In this document: one piece after another, positions 1 through 8,712 of the stretch
Position numbering within the stretch: position 1 is the stretch's first letter
How the letters are laid out: the number at the start of each line of letters is the position of its first letter
Program-made: the position numbers and the translations under genes
DNA from: Clostridia bacterium
Lineage (GTDB): Bacteria > Bacillota > Clostridia > Christensenellales > Borkfalkiaceae
Length of the DNA: 37,603 nt
Assembly: GCA_017408045.1 (NCBI GenBank)
Contig: JAFQVL010000071.1
Coordinates: 1-37,603, forward strand
Direction of reading: 5' to 3'
Notes under the pieces: generated by a model
Told to the model about the DNA's origin: nothing
Database searches by the model: none
Seen by the model: only the letters and a program-made list of their open reading frames with translations

Positions 1-18
1 GCGCGCCGCATTTTGTAG
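1..18. repeat. tail fragment of the structured repeat
   Basis: The first bases of the window (GCGCCGCATTTTGTAG at 3-18) recur at 118-133 at the end of the full repeat copy. The window therefore probably begins inside the right end of a preceding tandem copy, with a unit length of about 115 bp. Confidence 0.5.
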
Positions 19-140
19 CCGTAGGAAAATGCAAGTAAGACAAGAAGAACGAGGAAAACCTGAAGGAGTTTACTGAGCGTAAATGACTGAAGGTTGCCAC
101 AGTTCGACGAAGTATTGCGCCGCATTTTGTAGGCTAGTAG
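19..140. repeat. structured dispersed repeat, copy 1
   Basis: This is one of three copies of a repeat also seen at 32836-32948 and 35159-35281, all in the same orientation. The shared parts are a left block (GCAAG-AAGACAAG-AGAAC type, from 31) and a right block (GTTCGACGAAGTATTGCGCCGCA, 102-124, read here in two parts). Between them is an interrupted hairpin: ACCT 58-61 pairs with AGGT 91-94, and GTTTAC 68-73 pairs with GTAAAT 79-84 around a 5-base loop, with purine-rich internal loops between the stems. The paired bases differ from the other copies but pairing is kept. It lies directly 3' of prfB. Whether it acts as RNA or DNA is not known. Confidence 0.75.
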
Positions 141-146
141 GCTAAT

Positions 147-1244
147 TTAGAATTTTTTCAGATAATCAATGATAAAGCCATGAATTTCGCCATCCATAAC
201 CGCCTGAATGTCGCCCTTTTCATAGCCCGTTCTATGGTCCTTCGCCAAGGTGTACGGACAGAAGACGTAGGAACGAATCTGCGCGCCCCATTCAATCTTT
301 TTCACGTCCCCTTTCATCGCCTGCGCCTCTTCCTGGCGCTGCTTAATTTTCAATTCCAACAACTTGGAACGGAGCATATTAAAGCACATCGCTTTGTTTT
401 GCAGCTGCGAACGCTCGTTTTGGCATTGTACGACGATGCCCGTCGGGAAGTGGGTAATACGCACCGCCGAGGCAACCTTGTTGACGTTCTGACCGCCTGC
501 GCCGCCCGAATGGTAAATGTCGATACGAATATCGTCGTCGTTGATTTCCACTTCGTTGTCGTCCTCAACCTCGGGCATAACTTCCAAAGAGGAAAACGAA
601 GTCTGACGGCGTTTGTTGGCGTCGAACGGAGAGATACGCACCAAACGATGCACCCCCATTTCCGCCTTTAAATAGCCGTACGCATTTTCGCCCTCGACCC
701 TAAAAGCAACGCTCTTTAAGCCTGCGCCGTCGCCAGCTTCTCTGTCCAGCTCGTACACCTTAAAGCCCATTTTTTCGCAATAACGGGTGTACATTCTATA
801 CAGCATCTGACACCAGTCGCACGCCTCCGTACCGCCCGCGCCTGCGTGCAAGGCAAGCATCGCGTTATGGTTATCGTACGGGCCTTTCAAAATGGCGCGG
901 ATACGCATATCCTCAATGTCTTTTTCTGCTATCGCGAGCATTTCGTCGAGTTCGGCAATCAAGCTCTCGTCTTCCGTTTCTTCGATGAGGTCGATGACGT
1001 CCGCCGCATCCGAAAGCGCAGTTTCCCCTGCCTCGTATGCGTTGACTTTCGCGCGTACCTGCGCGATTTCCCTGCCGATTTTGGTGGACTTTTCCAAATC
1101 CTGCCAAACGTCGGGGTTTTCCTGCTCCTTTTCAAGTTCGGCAAGCCGAGGGCGCAAATGCTCTACGTCCAGCGCGTAGCCTGCCTCGGAAAGCACCGAA
1201 CGCATCGCCTGTATTTTCAATCTGTAATCGTCTGCTTTAAACAT
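147..1244 (-). CDS. prfB: peptide chain release factor 2
   Basis: Release factor 2 recognises UGA and UAA stop codons and triggers hydrolysis of peptidyl-tRNA in the ribosome. The 365-residue protein has the RF2 SPF recognition tripeptide at 205-207 and the catalytic GGQ motif at 250-252 within HSGGAGGQNVNK; the length is normal. The reading frame is continuous: around GYALDVEHL (22-30), where many bacteria have an in-frame UGA and a programmed +1 frameshift, there is no stop, so this autoregulation is absent. AAGGAAAACT precedes the ATG. It begins 8 bases after the secA stop codon and is probably co-transcribed with secA, a common Firmicutes arrangement. No clear terminator follows; the structured repeat lies immediately downstream. 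Confidence 0.97.
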   Translation of the reverse strand: MFKADDYRLKIQAMRSVLSEAGYALDVEHLRPRLAELEKEQENPDVWQDLEKSTKIGREIAQVRAKVNAYEAGETALSDAADVIDLIEETEDESLIAELDEMLAIAEKDIEDMRIRAILKGPYDNHNAMLALHAGAGGTEACDWCQMLYRMYTRYCEKMGFKVYELDREAGDGAGLKSVAFRVEGENAYGYLKAEMGVHRLVRISPFDANKRRQTSFSSLEVMPEVEDDNEVEINDDDIRIDIYHSGGAGGQNVNKVASAVRITHFPTGIVVQCQNERSQLQNKAMCFNMLRSKLLELKIKQRQEEAQAMKGDVKKIEWGAQIRSYVFCPYTLAKDHRTGYEKGDIQAVMDGEIHGFIIDYLKKF

Positions 1245-1252
1245 AGTTTTCC

Positions 1253-4165
1253 TTATTTCCCTTCGTTGTTTTTCGGGGGTTGATGCGAAGACATACTGGA
1301 AAGCGGCGAAGGCATTATCCTTCTCGTCGGCATCTTCATAGGCGCGGGCTGCGTGGGCGCGGCAGGTTTCTGCGGCTGCTGAGGTGCAGGCGCAGGCGCT
1401 TGACGAATTTCCAACTTCACCTTCAAAAGCACGGAGATGATGGTGCGTTGGATACGCTCTACCATCTCGTCAAACATCTCAAAGCCCTCTTTCTTGTAGG
1501 CGATAATCGGGTCAACCTGCCCAAACGCACGAAGACCGATACCCTTTCTAAGTTGGTCCATCGCGTCGATATGGTCAATCCAGTTTCTGTCTACCGTACG
1601 AAGCATAATCTGTCTTTCGACCGTACCGAAATCAACCCCGAGCGCTTTCAAGTCCTCTATCTTCTTCTCGTATTCCTTAACGACCTTCTTCGTAATCTTT
1701 TGCAGAGCGTATTCGTAATCCCATTTTGCAAGGCGTTCCTGCGTGATATAGTTCGTACCTTCAGGCAAGACTTTTGCTTCCAGAGCCGCGTTCAACTCCT
1801 CTGCGTTCCAAAATTCGGGCATTACGTCCACGTTTACCGCAGCATTCACCGTTTCTGCGACGTAGTCGGGAATGTATTTCAGCACCTGCTCGTGCACGTC
1901 CTCGCCCTTGAGGACCTTCATTCTCTCCCCGTACATAACAAGACGCTGGGTGTTCATAACGTCGTCGTATTGCAAGACGTTTTTACGGATACCGAAGTTT
2001 CTGCCTTCAATCGTTCTCTGCGCGTTTTCAATCCCACGAGAGAGCATTCTCGATTCCAGCGCCTCGTCCTCTTGGATTTTGAAAGCCTGATACAGCGCCT
2101 TCATTCTCTCGCCGCCAAAACGCAGGACGAGGTCGTCTTCGAGCGAAAGGAAGAATACCGATTCGCCCACGTCCCCTTGACGGCCTGCACGACCGCGCAA
2201 CTGGTTGTCGATACGGCGGGATTCGTGGCGTTCCGTACCGATGATACAAAGACCGCCTGCCGCAATTACCTTTTCCTTTTCCGCGTCCGTTTCCTTCTTG
2301 TAATGCTCGTACACCTTCATATAGTGTTCGCGAAGCGCGCGGATATTTTCAGGAATATCGGTAATATAGGTGCTCATGGCAAGGTCGATGTCCTCGGGAC
2401 TATACAGTTCCTCACGAAGACGTTTCTTTGCCAAGTATTCAGGGTTGCCGCCGAGTAGAATGTCCGTACCACGACCTGCCATGTTGGTGGAAATGGTGAC
2501 TGCGCCAAGTCTACCTGCCTGCGCGACGATTTCCGCCTCGCGTTCGTGGTTCTTTGCGTTGAGGATATTATGTTTCACCCCTTCACGCTTCAAAAGACGA
2601 GCAATTTCCTCCGACTTTTCTACCGAGGAAGTACCCACCAAAACGGGCTGACCCTTTGCGTTTCTCGCCTGAATTTCACGCACGATTTCCGCTTTCTTAC
2701 CGCCCACCGTCGAATAGACCTTGTCGGGGTGGTCGATACGCTGTACGGGACGGTTGGTAGGGATTTCTACAACGTCCAACGAATAAATCGTTCTAAACTC
2801 TGCCTCTTCCGTCTTTGCCGTACCCGTCATACCCGACAGTTTCTTATACAAACGGAAGTAGTTTTGGAAGGTGACCGTCGCCCAAGTCTTATTCTCGCTG
2901 CGTACCTCCATGCCCTCTTTGGCTTCGATTGCCTGGTGCAAGCCGTCCGAATACCGTCTGCCGTCCATAAGACGACCGGTAAATTCGTCCACGATAACCA
3001 CCTCGCCGTCCTTGACGATATAGTCCTCGTCGATATGGAACAACTTGTGCGCTTTGAGCGCCTGCTGAATGTGGTGGTTGAGGTCTGCGTGCTCTATCTG
3101 CGCGATGTTGTCGATGTGGAAGAAGCGTTCTGCTTTTCTTGCGCCGCTGTCGGTCAACTCCACCGTCTTGTCCTTGCGGTTGACGATATAGTCCCAATCA
3201 CGGCTCTGCGCCAGCGCGCGTTTCCCCTCGGGAGCAGCCGCTTTTGCCGCCGCTTCGCGTTCTGCCTTTTCCGCCTCGTAGTTCGCCTGCTCTTCCAGCG
3301 TCATCTTCGTGTAGTCGACGTATTCTTCGTCATCGTCCTCGTCGTCCACAACCTTTTTCTTCTTTTTCTTGGGCGCTTTCACCATTGCAAGCGCTTCCTC
3401 TTCCTCTTTGAGTTCGTCGTCAAAACCGCCCGAAATCGTGCGGACGAACTTATCCACCTGTACGTACAGGTCGGAAGATTTTTCACCCTTACCTGAAATG
3501 ATGAGCGGCGTTCTCGCCTCGTCGATTAAAATCGAGTCCACCTCGTCCACAATGGCAAACGTCAAATCGCGTTGTACCATCATGCGGAGATCCGTCTTCA
3601 AGTTATCGCGCAGGTAGTCGAAACCAAATTCGTTGTTCGTACCGTAGACGATATCGCATTGATAAGCCGCGCGCTTTGCATCGTCGTCCATACCGGGCAC
3701 GACGACACCGACGGTCAAGCCCATAAATCTATGCACCTTGCCCATCCATTCCGCGTCGCGCTTTGCCAAATAATCGTTGACGGTAACGACGTGTACGCTC
3801 TTGCCGGAAAGCGCGTTTAAGTATGCAGGCAACGTGGAAACCAACGTCTTACCTTCACCCGTGCGCATCTCGGCAATACGTCCCTGATGCAAGCAGATAC
3901 CGCCGATGATCTGTACGCGGAAGTGGCGCATTTTGAGCACACGCCAAGCCGCCTCTCTAAGCGCAGCAAATGCATCGGGCAAAATCCCGTCCAGCGTTTC
4001 GCCTGCCGCCAACCGAGCCTTTAAAATCCCCGTTTGACTTTTCAGTTCGTCATCGCTCATGGGCGCGTACTTGTCCTCTAACGCCTCGACGCTGTCTGCA
4101 ATCTTGTTCAATTTTTTCAGGCTGGCTCTGCCGTCGCTACCCAACAAAAACTTGATAAGTCCCAT
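1253..4165 (-). CDS. secA: preprotein translocase ATPase SecA with PPXD insertion
   Basis: SecA is the cytoplasmic motor that drives preproteins through SecYEG. Seen are Walker A (MRTGEGKT, about residues 100-107), the DEVDS Walker B region (about 207-211), the second nucleotide-binding domain (MAGRGTDILLGG) and the helical scaffold and wing regions. The protein is 970 residues, against about 840 in Bacillus subtilis. Much of the excess is a charged insertion at about residues 245-321 in the preprotein cross-linking domain: a Glu-rich run, six Lys, a DDEDDDEE tract, then an Ala/Glu helix-like segment. The C-terminus is a Pro/Ala/Gln-rich tail without the CxCxSG...CH zinc motif found in many SecAs. 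The gene leads the secA-prfB operon. Confidence 0.97.
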   Translation of the reverse strand: MGLIKFLLGSDGRASLKKLNKIADSVEALEDKYAPMSDDELKSQTGILKARLAAGETLDGILPDAFAALREAAWRVLKMRHFRVQIIGGICLHQGRIAEMRTGEGKTLVSTLPAYLNALSGKSVHVVTVNDYLAKRDAEWMGKVHRFMGLTVGVVVPGMDDDAKRAAYQCDIVYGTNNEFGFDYLRDNLKTDLRMMVQRDLTFAIVDEVDSILIDEARTPLIISGKGEKSSDLYVQVDKFVRTISGGFDDELKEEEEALAMVKAPKKKKKKVVDDEDDDEEYVDYTKMTLEEQANYEAEKAEREAAAKAAAPEGKRALAQSRDWDYIVNRKDKTVELTDSGARKAERFFHIDNIAQIEHADLNHHIQQALKAHKLFHIDEDYIVKDGEVVIVDEFTGRLMDGRRYSDGLHQAIEAKEGMEVRSENKTWATVTFQNYFRLYKKLSGMTGTAKTEEAEFRTIYSLDVVEIPTNRPVQRIDHPDKVYSTVGGKKAEIVREIQARNAKGQPVLVGTSSVEKSEEIARLLKREGVKHNILNAKNHEREAEIVAQAGRLGAVTISTNMAGRGTDILLGGNPEYLAKKRLREELYSPEDIDLAMSTYITDIPENIRALREHYMKVYEHYKKETDAEKEKVIAAGGLCIIGTERHESRRIDNQLRGRAGRQGDVGESVFFLSLEDDLVLRFGGERMKALYQAFKIQEDEALESRMLSRGIENAQRTIEGRNFGIRKNVLQYDDVMNTQRLVMYGERMKVLKGEDVHEQVLKYIPDYVAETVNAAVNVDVMPEFWNAEELNAALEAKVLPEGTNYITQERLAKWDYEYALQKITKKVVKEYEKKIEDLKALGVDFGTVERQIMLRTVDRNWIDHIDAMDQLRKGIGLRAFGQVDPIIAYKKEGFEMFDEMVERIQRTIISVLLKVKLEIRQAPAPAPQQPQKPAAPTQPAPMKMPTRRIMPSPLSSMSSHQPPKNNEGK

Positions 4166-4242
4166 TTTATACTCCTACTTCGGGCGTCAGCATTTTTTCA
4201 AAAGGAAAGAACGCCGCACTCCCCGATTATTATTCACCATAT

Positions 4243-4270
4243 ATTGTACTATATTTCCACCGATTTTCAA
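4243..4270 (-). promoter_or_regulatory. probable secA-prfB promoter
   Basis: On the minus strand TTGAAA (4265-4270) and TACAAT (4243-4248) are separated by 16 bases, upstream of secA. The transcript would have a leader of about 70 bases. Confidence 0.6.
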
Positions 4271-4324
4271 AGCGTTTTTTGCTTGCTTTCTCAGATTTTT
4301 TGCACGCAACGCAAAAATTTAACT

Positions 4325-4362
4325 TAAAAAGTTAAAAAAGCAAGGCTTTCCCGCCCTGCTTT
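4325..4362 (-). terminator. intrinsic terminator after metK
   Basis: On the minus strand an A-rich GC hairpin (AAAAGCAGGG paired with the CCTTGCTTTT region) is followed by a T run, starting about 17 bases past the metK stop. Confidence 0.7.
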
Positions 4363-4378
4363 TTCTTTGGTTATACGC

Positions 4379-5536
4379 TTATAAATATTTTTGAAGGCTC
4401 TTGACGCGGTCGGTCTTTTCCCACGAAAAGCCCTCTCTGCCAAAGTGCCCGTACGCTGCCGTCTGTGCAAAAATGGGAGCGCGCAACCCCAACTCACGAA
4501 TGAACGCGGAAGGACGAAGATCAAATTCCTTCACGACGATTTCCGCCAACGTTTCATCGTCCAGCTTGCCCGTGCCGTGGCTGTCCACAAACACCGATAC
4601 GGGATTTGCCACGCCGATTGCGTAAGCAACCTGAATTTCCAACTCGTCTGCGAGGCCTGCCGCCACCATATTTTTCGCAATATAGCGACAATAGTACGCC
4701 GCGCTTCTATCCACCTTCGTAGGGTCTTTCCCAGAGAAAGCGCCGCCGCCGTGCGCGCATCTGCCGCCATAAGTGTCTACGATAATCTTTCTGCCCGTCA
4801 AGCCGCTGTCCCCTTCAGGGCCACCGATTTCAAATCTGCCCGTCGGGTTGATATAAATCTTCGTATTCTCGTCCATCCATTCCTCGGGAATGATAGCGTC
4901 AATGACCCGTTCCTTGATATCCTTCTTCAGTTGTTCTTGCGAGATGGTCGCATCGTGCTGCGCGGAAACCACCACCGTATCGACACGCTTTGCTACGCCG
5001 TTTTCATACTCTACGGTTACCTGTGTTTTTCCGTCGGGACGGAGTGCCTTATAACCGTGTCTGCGCAACAAGGTCAACCGCCTTGCCAAGCGGTGCGCCA
5101 GCACCAAGGTCAGGGGCATCAGCTCCTCCGTTTCGTTGCAGGCGTAGCCGAACATCATACCCTGGTCGCCCGCGCCAAGTTCCTCTTCCGCGCTGCCCGC
5201 CGTCTTCTTTTCCAAAGCGGCGTCTACCCCCATCGCAATATCGGGGGATTGTTCGTGGATCGCCACGATAATCTTACATTTGTCGTACGCGAACGTGCCG
5301 AAATCATAGCCGATACGCCTGATAATCTCACGCGCCGTCGCCTCGTAATCGACCTTTGCGGTCGTGCTTACTTCGCCCATGATCAAGAGGGTGTCGTACG
5401 CCGCCGCGCATTCCACCGCCGCCCTTGCCATCGGGTCTAATGCAAAAATAGCGTCCAAAATCCCGTCGGAAATGTTGTCGCAGACCTTATCGGGATGCCC
5501 TTCGGTGACGCTTTCGCTGGTAAAAAACTTTTTCAT
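4379..5536 (-). CDS. metK: S-adenosylmethionine synthetase
   Basis: This enzyme makes S-adenosylmethionine from methionine and ATP in the cytoplasm. The 385-residue protein carries the family signatures: [12 protein letters not shown] near the N-terminus, [12 protein letters not shown], and the glycine-rich [20 protein letters not shown] loop. The start is placed at [13 protein letters not shown] (5536) because AGAGG lies just upstream and family members begin there; the frame stays open to 5647, but that extra 37-residue stretch runs through the promoter. The gene is monocistronic, with its own promoter and terminator. The roughly 75-base leader has a small hairpin at 5597-5616, but no SAM-I, SMK-box or other SAM riboswitch was recognised. 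Confidence 0.97.
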   Translation of the reverse strand: MKKFFTSESVTEGHPDKVCDNISDGILDAIFALDPMARAAVECAAAYDTLLIMGEVSTTAKVDYEATAREIIRRIGYDFGTFAYDKCKIIVAIHEQSPDIAMGVDAALEKKTAGSAEEELGAGDQGMMFGYACNETEELMPLTLVLAHRLARRLTLLRRHGYKALRPDGKTQVTVEYENGVAKRVDTVVVSAQHDATISQEQLKKDIKERVIDAIIPEEWMDENTKIYINPTGRFEIGGPEGDSGLTGRKIIVDTYGGRCAHGGGAFSGKDPTKVDRSAAYYCRYIAKNMVAAGLADELEIQVAYAIGVANPVSVFVDSHGTGKLDDETLAEIVVKEFDLRPSAFIRELGLRAPIFAQTAAYGHFGREGFSWEKTDRVKSLQKYL

Positions 5537-5618
5537 GTAAAAACCTCTTGTATTTTTTAACGATAGTTCTTCTCCGCGCTTGGGATTTGCGGACAAGTTC
5601 CCATATACAGGGAAACAT

Positions 5619-5647
5619 AGTATAACATAGTTAAAGAGGAAAGTCAA
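5619..5647 (-). promoter_or_regulatory. metK promoter
   Basis: On the minus strand TTGACT (5642-5647) and TATACT (5619-5624) are separated by 17 bases. It is back to back with the rightward promoter at 5660-5688. Confidence 0.8.
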
Positions 5648-5659
5648 CTAAAAATGCGC

Positions 5660-5688
5660 TTGCGCTTTTTGATTTATTGTGTTATAAT
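5660..5688 (+). promoter_or_regulatory. promoter of radical SAM gene, probably giving a leaderless mRNA
   Basis: TTGCGC (5660-5665) and TATAAT (5683-5688) have a 17-base spacer. The expected start site, about 7 bases after the -10 box, falls at 5695-5698, at the ATG of the next gene. There is no room for a Shine-Dalgarno sequence. Confidence 0.75.
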
Positions 5689-5697
5689 GGTTTTACT

Positions 5698-6582
5698 ATG
5701 GGCAACTTTTCTTACGACGAACAAAATTGCAGGCTCTGTCCCGTGGCATGCGGCGCAAATCGGGCACAGAGAGCGGGCGTTTGCGGCACAAACAACGAAA
5801 TGCGGATTGCAAAGTATTCCCTGCACCCCTTTGAAGAACCCTGCATTTCGCATAAGAACGGCAGCGGCACGATCTTTTTCACGGGCTGTTCGCTGCGCTG
5901 CGTGTTTTGCCAAAACTACGAAGTATCGCGCGCACAGCGCGGAAAAGTCGTTTCCCCTGCCGAGCTTGCGGAGATTTTCCACCGCTTGGAAGAAATGGGG
6001 GCGGAGAACGTTTCGTTGGTATCCGCACAACACTTCATTCCATACCTGGTACAGACTTTTGAGATATATCGCCCGAAAATTCCCGTTGTTTACAACAGCG
6101 GCGGATACGAAAATATCGACGCGTTGAAGGCGCTTGACCCGTTCGTCGATATCTATCTTCCCGATATGAAATTTTACTCCCCAGCCCTCGCCAAACGGTA
6201 CACGGGCAGAGAGGATTATTTTGAAGTAGCCGACGCCGCCATACGCTTTATGGCAGACAAGCGGCGCAAGATGACCGAGGACGGAAAAATGCTGTCCGGG
6301 CTCATCGTCCGCCACCTCGTGATGCCCCTTGGGGTAGCCGATTCACGGCAGGTTGTCCGTTGGTTCGCGCGCGAAATGCCTGAGGACGCCTATTTGAGCC
6401 TAATGAGCCAATATACTCCCTTTGGGAGTATCGAGGGCTTTCCAGAGCTTTCCCGACCCATCAAGGCAAGGGAATACGACGCCGTCCTGTCCGAGGCGTT
6501 ATCGTTGGGGCTCTCGGATAGACTGTTCGCGCAAGAACTTTCCTCTATCGGAGAAAACTATATCCCTACTTGGGATTACTGA
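5698..6582 (+). CDS. radical SAM protein, PflA/PflX-like (COG1313 type)
   Basis: The 294-residue protein has the radical SAM cluster motif CxxxCxxC (C64, C68, C71, in FTGCSLRCVFC) and is predicted to bind a 4Fe-4S cluster and S-adenosylmethionine. An N-terminal set of cysteines (C11, C14, C18, C29) could bind a second metal centre. The pattern resembles pyruvate formate-lyase activating enzyme relatives of the PflX/COG1313 group; the substrate is unknown and no partner glycyl-radical enzyme is nearby. ATG 5698 is chosen because the upstream in-frame TTG at 5677 overlaps the -10 box. No ribosome site precedes the ATG, which suggests leaderless translation. Confidence 0.85.
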   Translation: MGNFSYDEQNCRLCPVACGANRAQRAGVCGTNNEMRIAKYSLHPFEEPCISHKNGSGTIFFTGCSLRCVFCQNYEVSRAQRGKVVSPAELAEIFHRLEEMGAENVSLVSAQHFIPYLVQTFEIYRPKIPVVYNSGGYENIDALKALDPFVDIYLPDMKFYSPALAKRYTGREDYFEVADAAIRFMADKRRKMTEDGKMLSGLIVRHLVMPLGVADSRQVVRWFAREMPEDAYLSLMSQYTPFGSIEGFPELSRPIKAREYDAVLSEALSLGLSDRLFAQELSSIGENYIPTWDY

Positions 6583-6719
6583 CTACTCTCCCTATCCTTC
6601 CTCGGGTTTTTGAGTAGCCGCATCGCTTGGCTGACCAAATCATAGGTCATCTTGCCTGCGCTCTTGGGGTCTGCGGCTTTCCATTCGAGGGGTAAAGGGG
6701 GCAAAATTCGTTTTTTCAT
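6576..6719 (-). CDS. possible small protein, unknown function
   Basis: A 47-codon frame opposite the intergenic space between the radical SAM and ABC-F genes encodes a basic peptide beginning MKKRILPPLPLEWKAADP. Its composition (PPLPLEW, then an amphipathic stretch with MTYDLVSQAMRLL) looks protein-like. It overlaps the end of the radical SAM gene by 7 bases on the opposite strand. AAGGG sits too close to the ATG to be a good ribosome site. It may be chance. Confidence 0.3.
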   Translation of the reverse strand: MKKRILPPLPLEWKAADPKSAGKMTYDLVSQAMRLLKNPRKDRESSQ

Positions 6720-6750
6720 ACCCTTATTTTGCACAAAAAAGGAGCGGCTT

Positions 6751-8649
6751 ATGCTGATAAACGCCACCGACTTACAATTTGGATATACGGAAGAAACCTT
6801 GTTGGAAAAGGTCTGTTTTACCCTAAACGAGGGGGACAGGGTTGGACTTATCGGCGCAAATGGCGAGGGGAAAACCACTCTGATTCGCCTGATTTTAGGG
6901 GAGTTGTACCCCGATAAAGGCGAGCTGTTTAAAAAGAGCGGGATTCGCATCGGCTATTTGGCGCAGAACGGCGGCTATGACAGCGGCAACACCGTTTGGG
7001 AAGAAATGCAGGCAATCTTTGCCGAGGATAAACGGCTGCTCAACGCTCTCAGAGAGGTGGAAACGGACATTTCCAAGGCAACCGAGGGAAACGAGGAATA
7101 CCGTCGCCTTGCCGCGCGCTACGAAAGCCTGAACAAACAAATTTCCGCGCGCGACAGTTATCAATACGAGGTAAAAATCCGTACCGTCTTAGGGGGCATG
7201 GGCTTTGCAGACCGTACGGAGCAGGTGATTCGCACCATGTCGGGGGGCGAAAAGACGCGTCTGCAGCTGTGCCGCCTCTTGCTGGAAGAGCCCGACCTTC
7301 TCATCTTGGACGAGCCCACCAACCACCTCGACGTCAAGACGCTGTTTTGGCTGGAAGAATATCTTGCCTCTTACAAAGGCGCAATCTTTACCGTTTCGCA
7401 CGACAGATACTTTCTCGATAAGACGGTCCAGCAGATTTACGAGTTAGAGCGCAAGGGGCTGTCCGTCTACAAGGGAAATTATACGAAGTACAAAACGCTG
7501 AAAGCGGAACGTGTCGCCCACCAACTGAAAGAATACGAAAAGCAGCAGGTAGAACGGGCGCATTTGCAAGAATACGTCGATAAAAACCTTGTACGCGCAA
7601 GTACGACCAAGTCGGCGCAATCCCGTCGGCATAAGCTGGAAACGATGGAAATCATCGAAAAGCCTGCTCTGCCGCCCACGCCGCCACGCTTCACCTTTGT
7701 TTTTACGGAAAGACCGTACGAGCAGGTGCTGTCCATTCGCGGTCTGCGCCTTTTGGCAGGAGAAAAATTGCTGCTTGAAAACGCCGAAATGCAAATCACC
7801 CGCGGCGAGAAATGCGCGCTGGTCGGGGACAACGGCACAGGCAAAAGTTCCCTCTTGAAGGAAATTGCCTATGGCAAAAACCCTGCCATTCAGCTCGGGC
7901 GATTCGTACGGCTCGCCGTCTACGATCAGGAAAACGCCAATTTGAGCCCCGAAAACACCGTCTTGCAGGAGCTGTGGGAACGGCACGTTAGCTGGGATCA
8001 GACAAGGGTGCGCAATATTTTGGCGCAGGCGAAATTAGAGGCAGAGGACGTCGATAAAAAGGTGCGGATGCTCTCGGGTGGGGAACGGGCAAAACTTGCG
8101 CTTGCCGTCTTCTCGACGGAAAATGGCAACGTGCTCCTTTTGGACGAACCCACCAACCACCTCGACCTGCCCGCAAGAGAGAGCCTTGAAACCGCCTTAA
8201 AGGCGTTTGAGGGAACGCTACTGTTCGTGTCGCACGACCGATATTTCATCGAGGCGTTGGCCGGGAAAATCTTTGAATTAGAAGGTGGAAAAATCCACAC
8301 CTATCCTTGTGGCTACGCGGAATACAGCGCGCAAAAGCGCGAACAGCGCGCGGCGCAAAACGCAACACAAAAAAGCGTTAAACCCTTACCTGCCCCCACG
8401 AAATCGGCAGAAACACCCGCCTACAAAAGCAAAGAGGAACGAAAAAACGAGGCAAAACGGCGTGTTCGCAGCAAGGAGCTGGAAACGGAAATCGAGGCTC
8501 TCGAAGAAGAGAGCGAGGCTTTGGGCGAGGCACTCTCCACCCCCGAGGTTGCGACGAACTTTGCCCTACTGACGGAAAAATGCAACCGCTTGGAATGGGT
8601 GAAGAACCGTCTGGACGAACTGTACGCAGAATACGAAACTTTACTGTAA
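6751..8649 (+). CDS. ABC-F family ATPase (YdiF/Uup-like)
   Basis: ABC-F proteins are soluble twin-ATPase proteins that act on the ribosome, in translation quality control or antibiotic protection, rather than in transport. The 632-residue protein has two nucleotide-binding domains: Walker A GANGEGKTT (35-43) with MSGGEKTRLQ and LLILDEPTNHLD, then GDNGTGKSS with LSGGERAKLA and LLLDEPTNHLD. A charged linker between the domains fits the P-site tRNA interaction motif, and a Lys/Glu-rich C-terminal segment looks coiled coil. ATG 6751 follows AAAAGGAG; an upstream extension to 6652 lacks a ribosome site. No membrane partner is nearby. Housekeeping or resistance role cannot be decided. Confidence 0.93.
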   Translation: MLINATDLQFGYTEETLLEKVCFTLNEGDRVGLIGANGEGKTTLIRLILGELYPDKGELFKKSGIRIGYLAQNGGYDSGNTVWEEMQAIFAEDKRLLNALREVETDISKATEGNEEYRRLAARYESLNKQISARDSYQYEVKIRTVLGGMGFADRTEQVIRTMSGGEKTRLQLCRLLLEEPDLLILDEPTNHLDVKTLFWLEEYLASYKGAIFTVSHDRYFLDKTVQQIYELERKGLSVYKGNYTKYKTLKAERVAHQLKEYEKQQVERAHLQEYVDKNLVRASTTKSAQSRRHKLETMEIIEKPALPPTPPRFTFVFTERPYEQVLSIRGLRLLAGEKLLLENAEMQITRGEKCALVGDNGTGKSSLLKEIAYGKNPAIQLGRFVRLAVYDQENANLSPENTVLQELWERHVSWDQTRVRNILAQAKLEAEDVDKKVRMLSGGERAKLALAVFSTENGNVLLLDEPTNHLDLPARESLETALKAFEGTLLFVSHDRYFIEALAGKIFELEGGKIHTYPCGYAEYSAQKREQRAAQNATQKSVKPLPAPTKSAETPAYKSKEERKNEAKRRVRSKELETEIEALEEESEALGEALSTPEVATNFALLTEKCNRLEWVKNRLDELYAEYETLL

Positions 8650-8653
8650 ACGG

Positions 8654-8682
8654 TTTACTTTTTTTAAAAAGTGTGCTACACT
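8654..8682 (+). promoter_or_regulatory. probable promoter of the membrane-anchored protein gene
   Basis: TTTACT (8654-8659) and TACACT (8677-8682) are 17 bases apart, and TG precedes the -10 box by one base (extended -10). Confidence 0.6.
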
Positions 8683-8712
8683 TATCATAACGACATGAAA
8701 GGAGTTAAGTAG

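Noticed and set aside
846-1283. Plus-strand frames opposite prfB and secA
   Set aside because: They are long only because the opposite genes are highly coding; no ribosome sites or recognisable proteins.
5537-5618. SAM riboswitch before metK
   Set aside because: The leader is about 75 bases with one small hairpin and has none of the conserved SAM-I or SMK-box core features I know.
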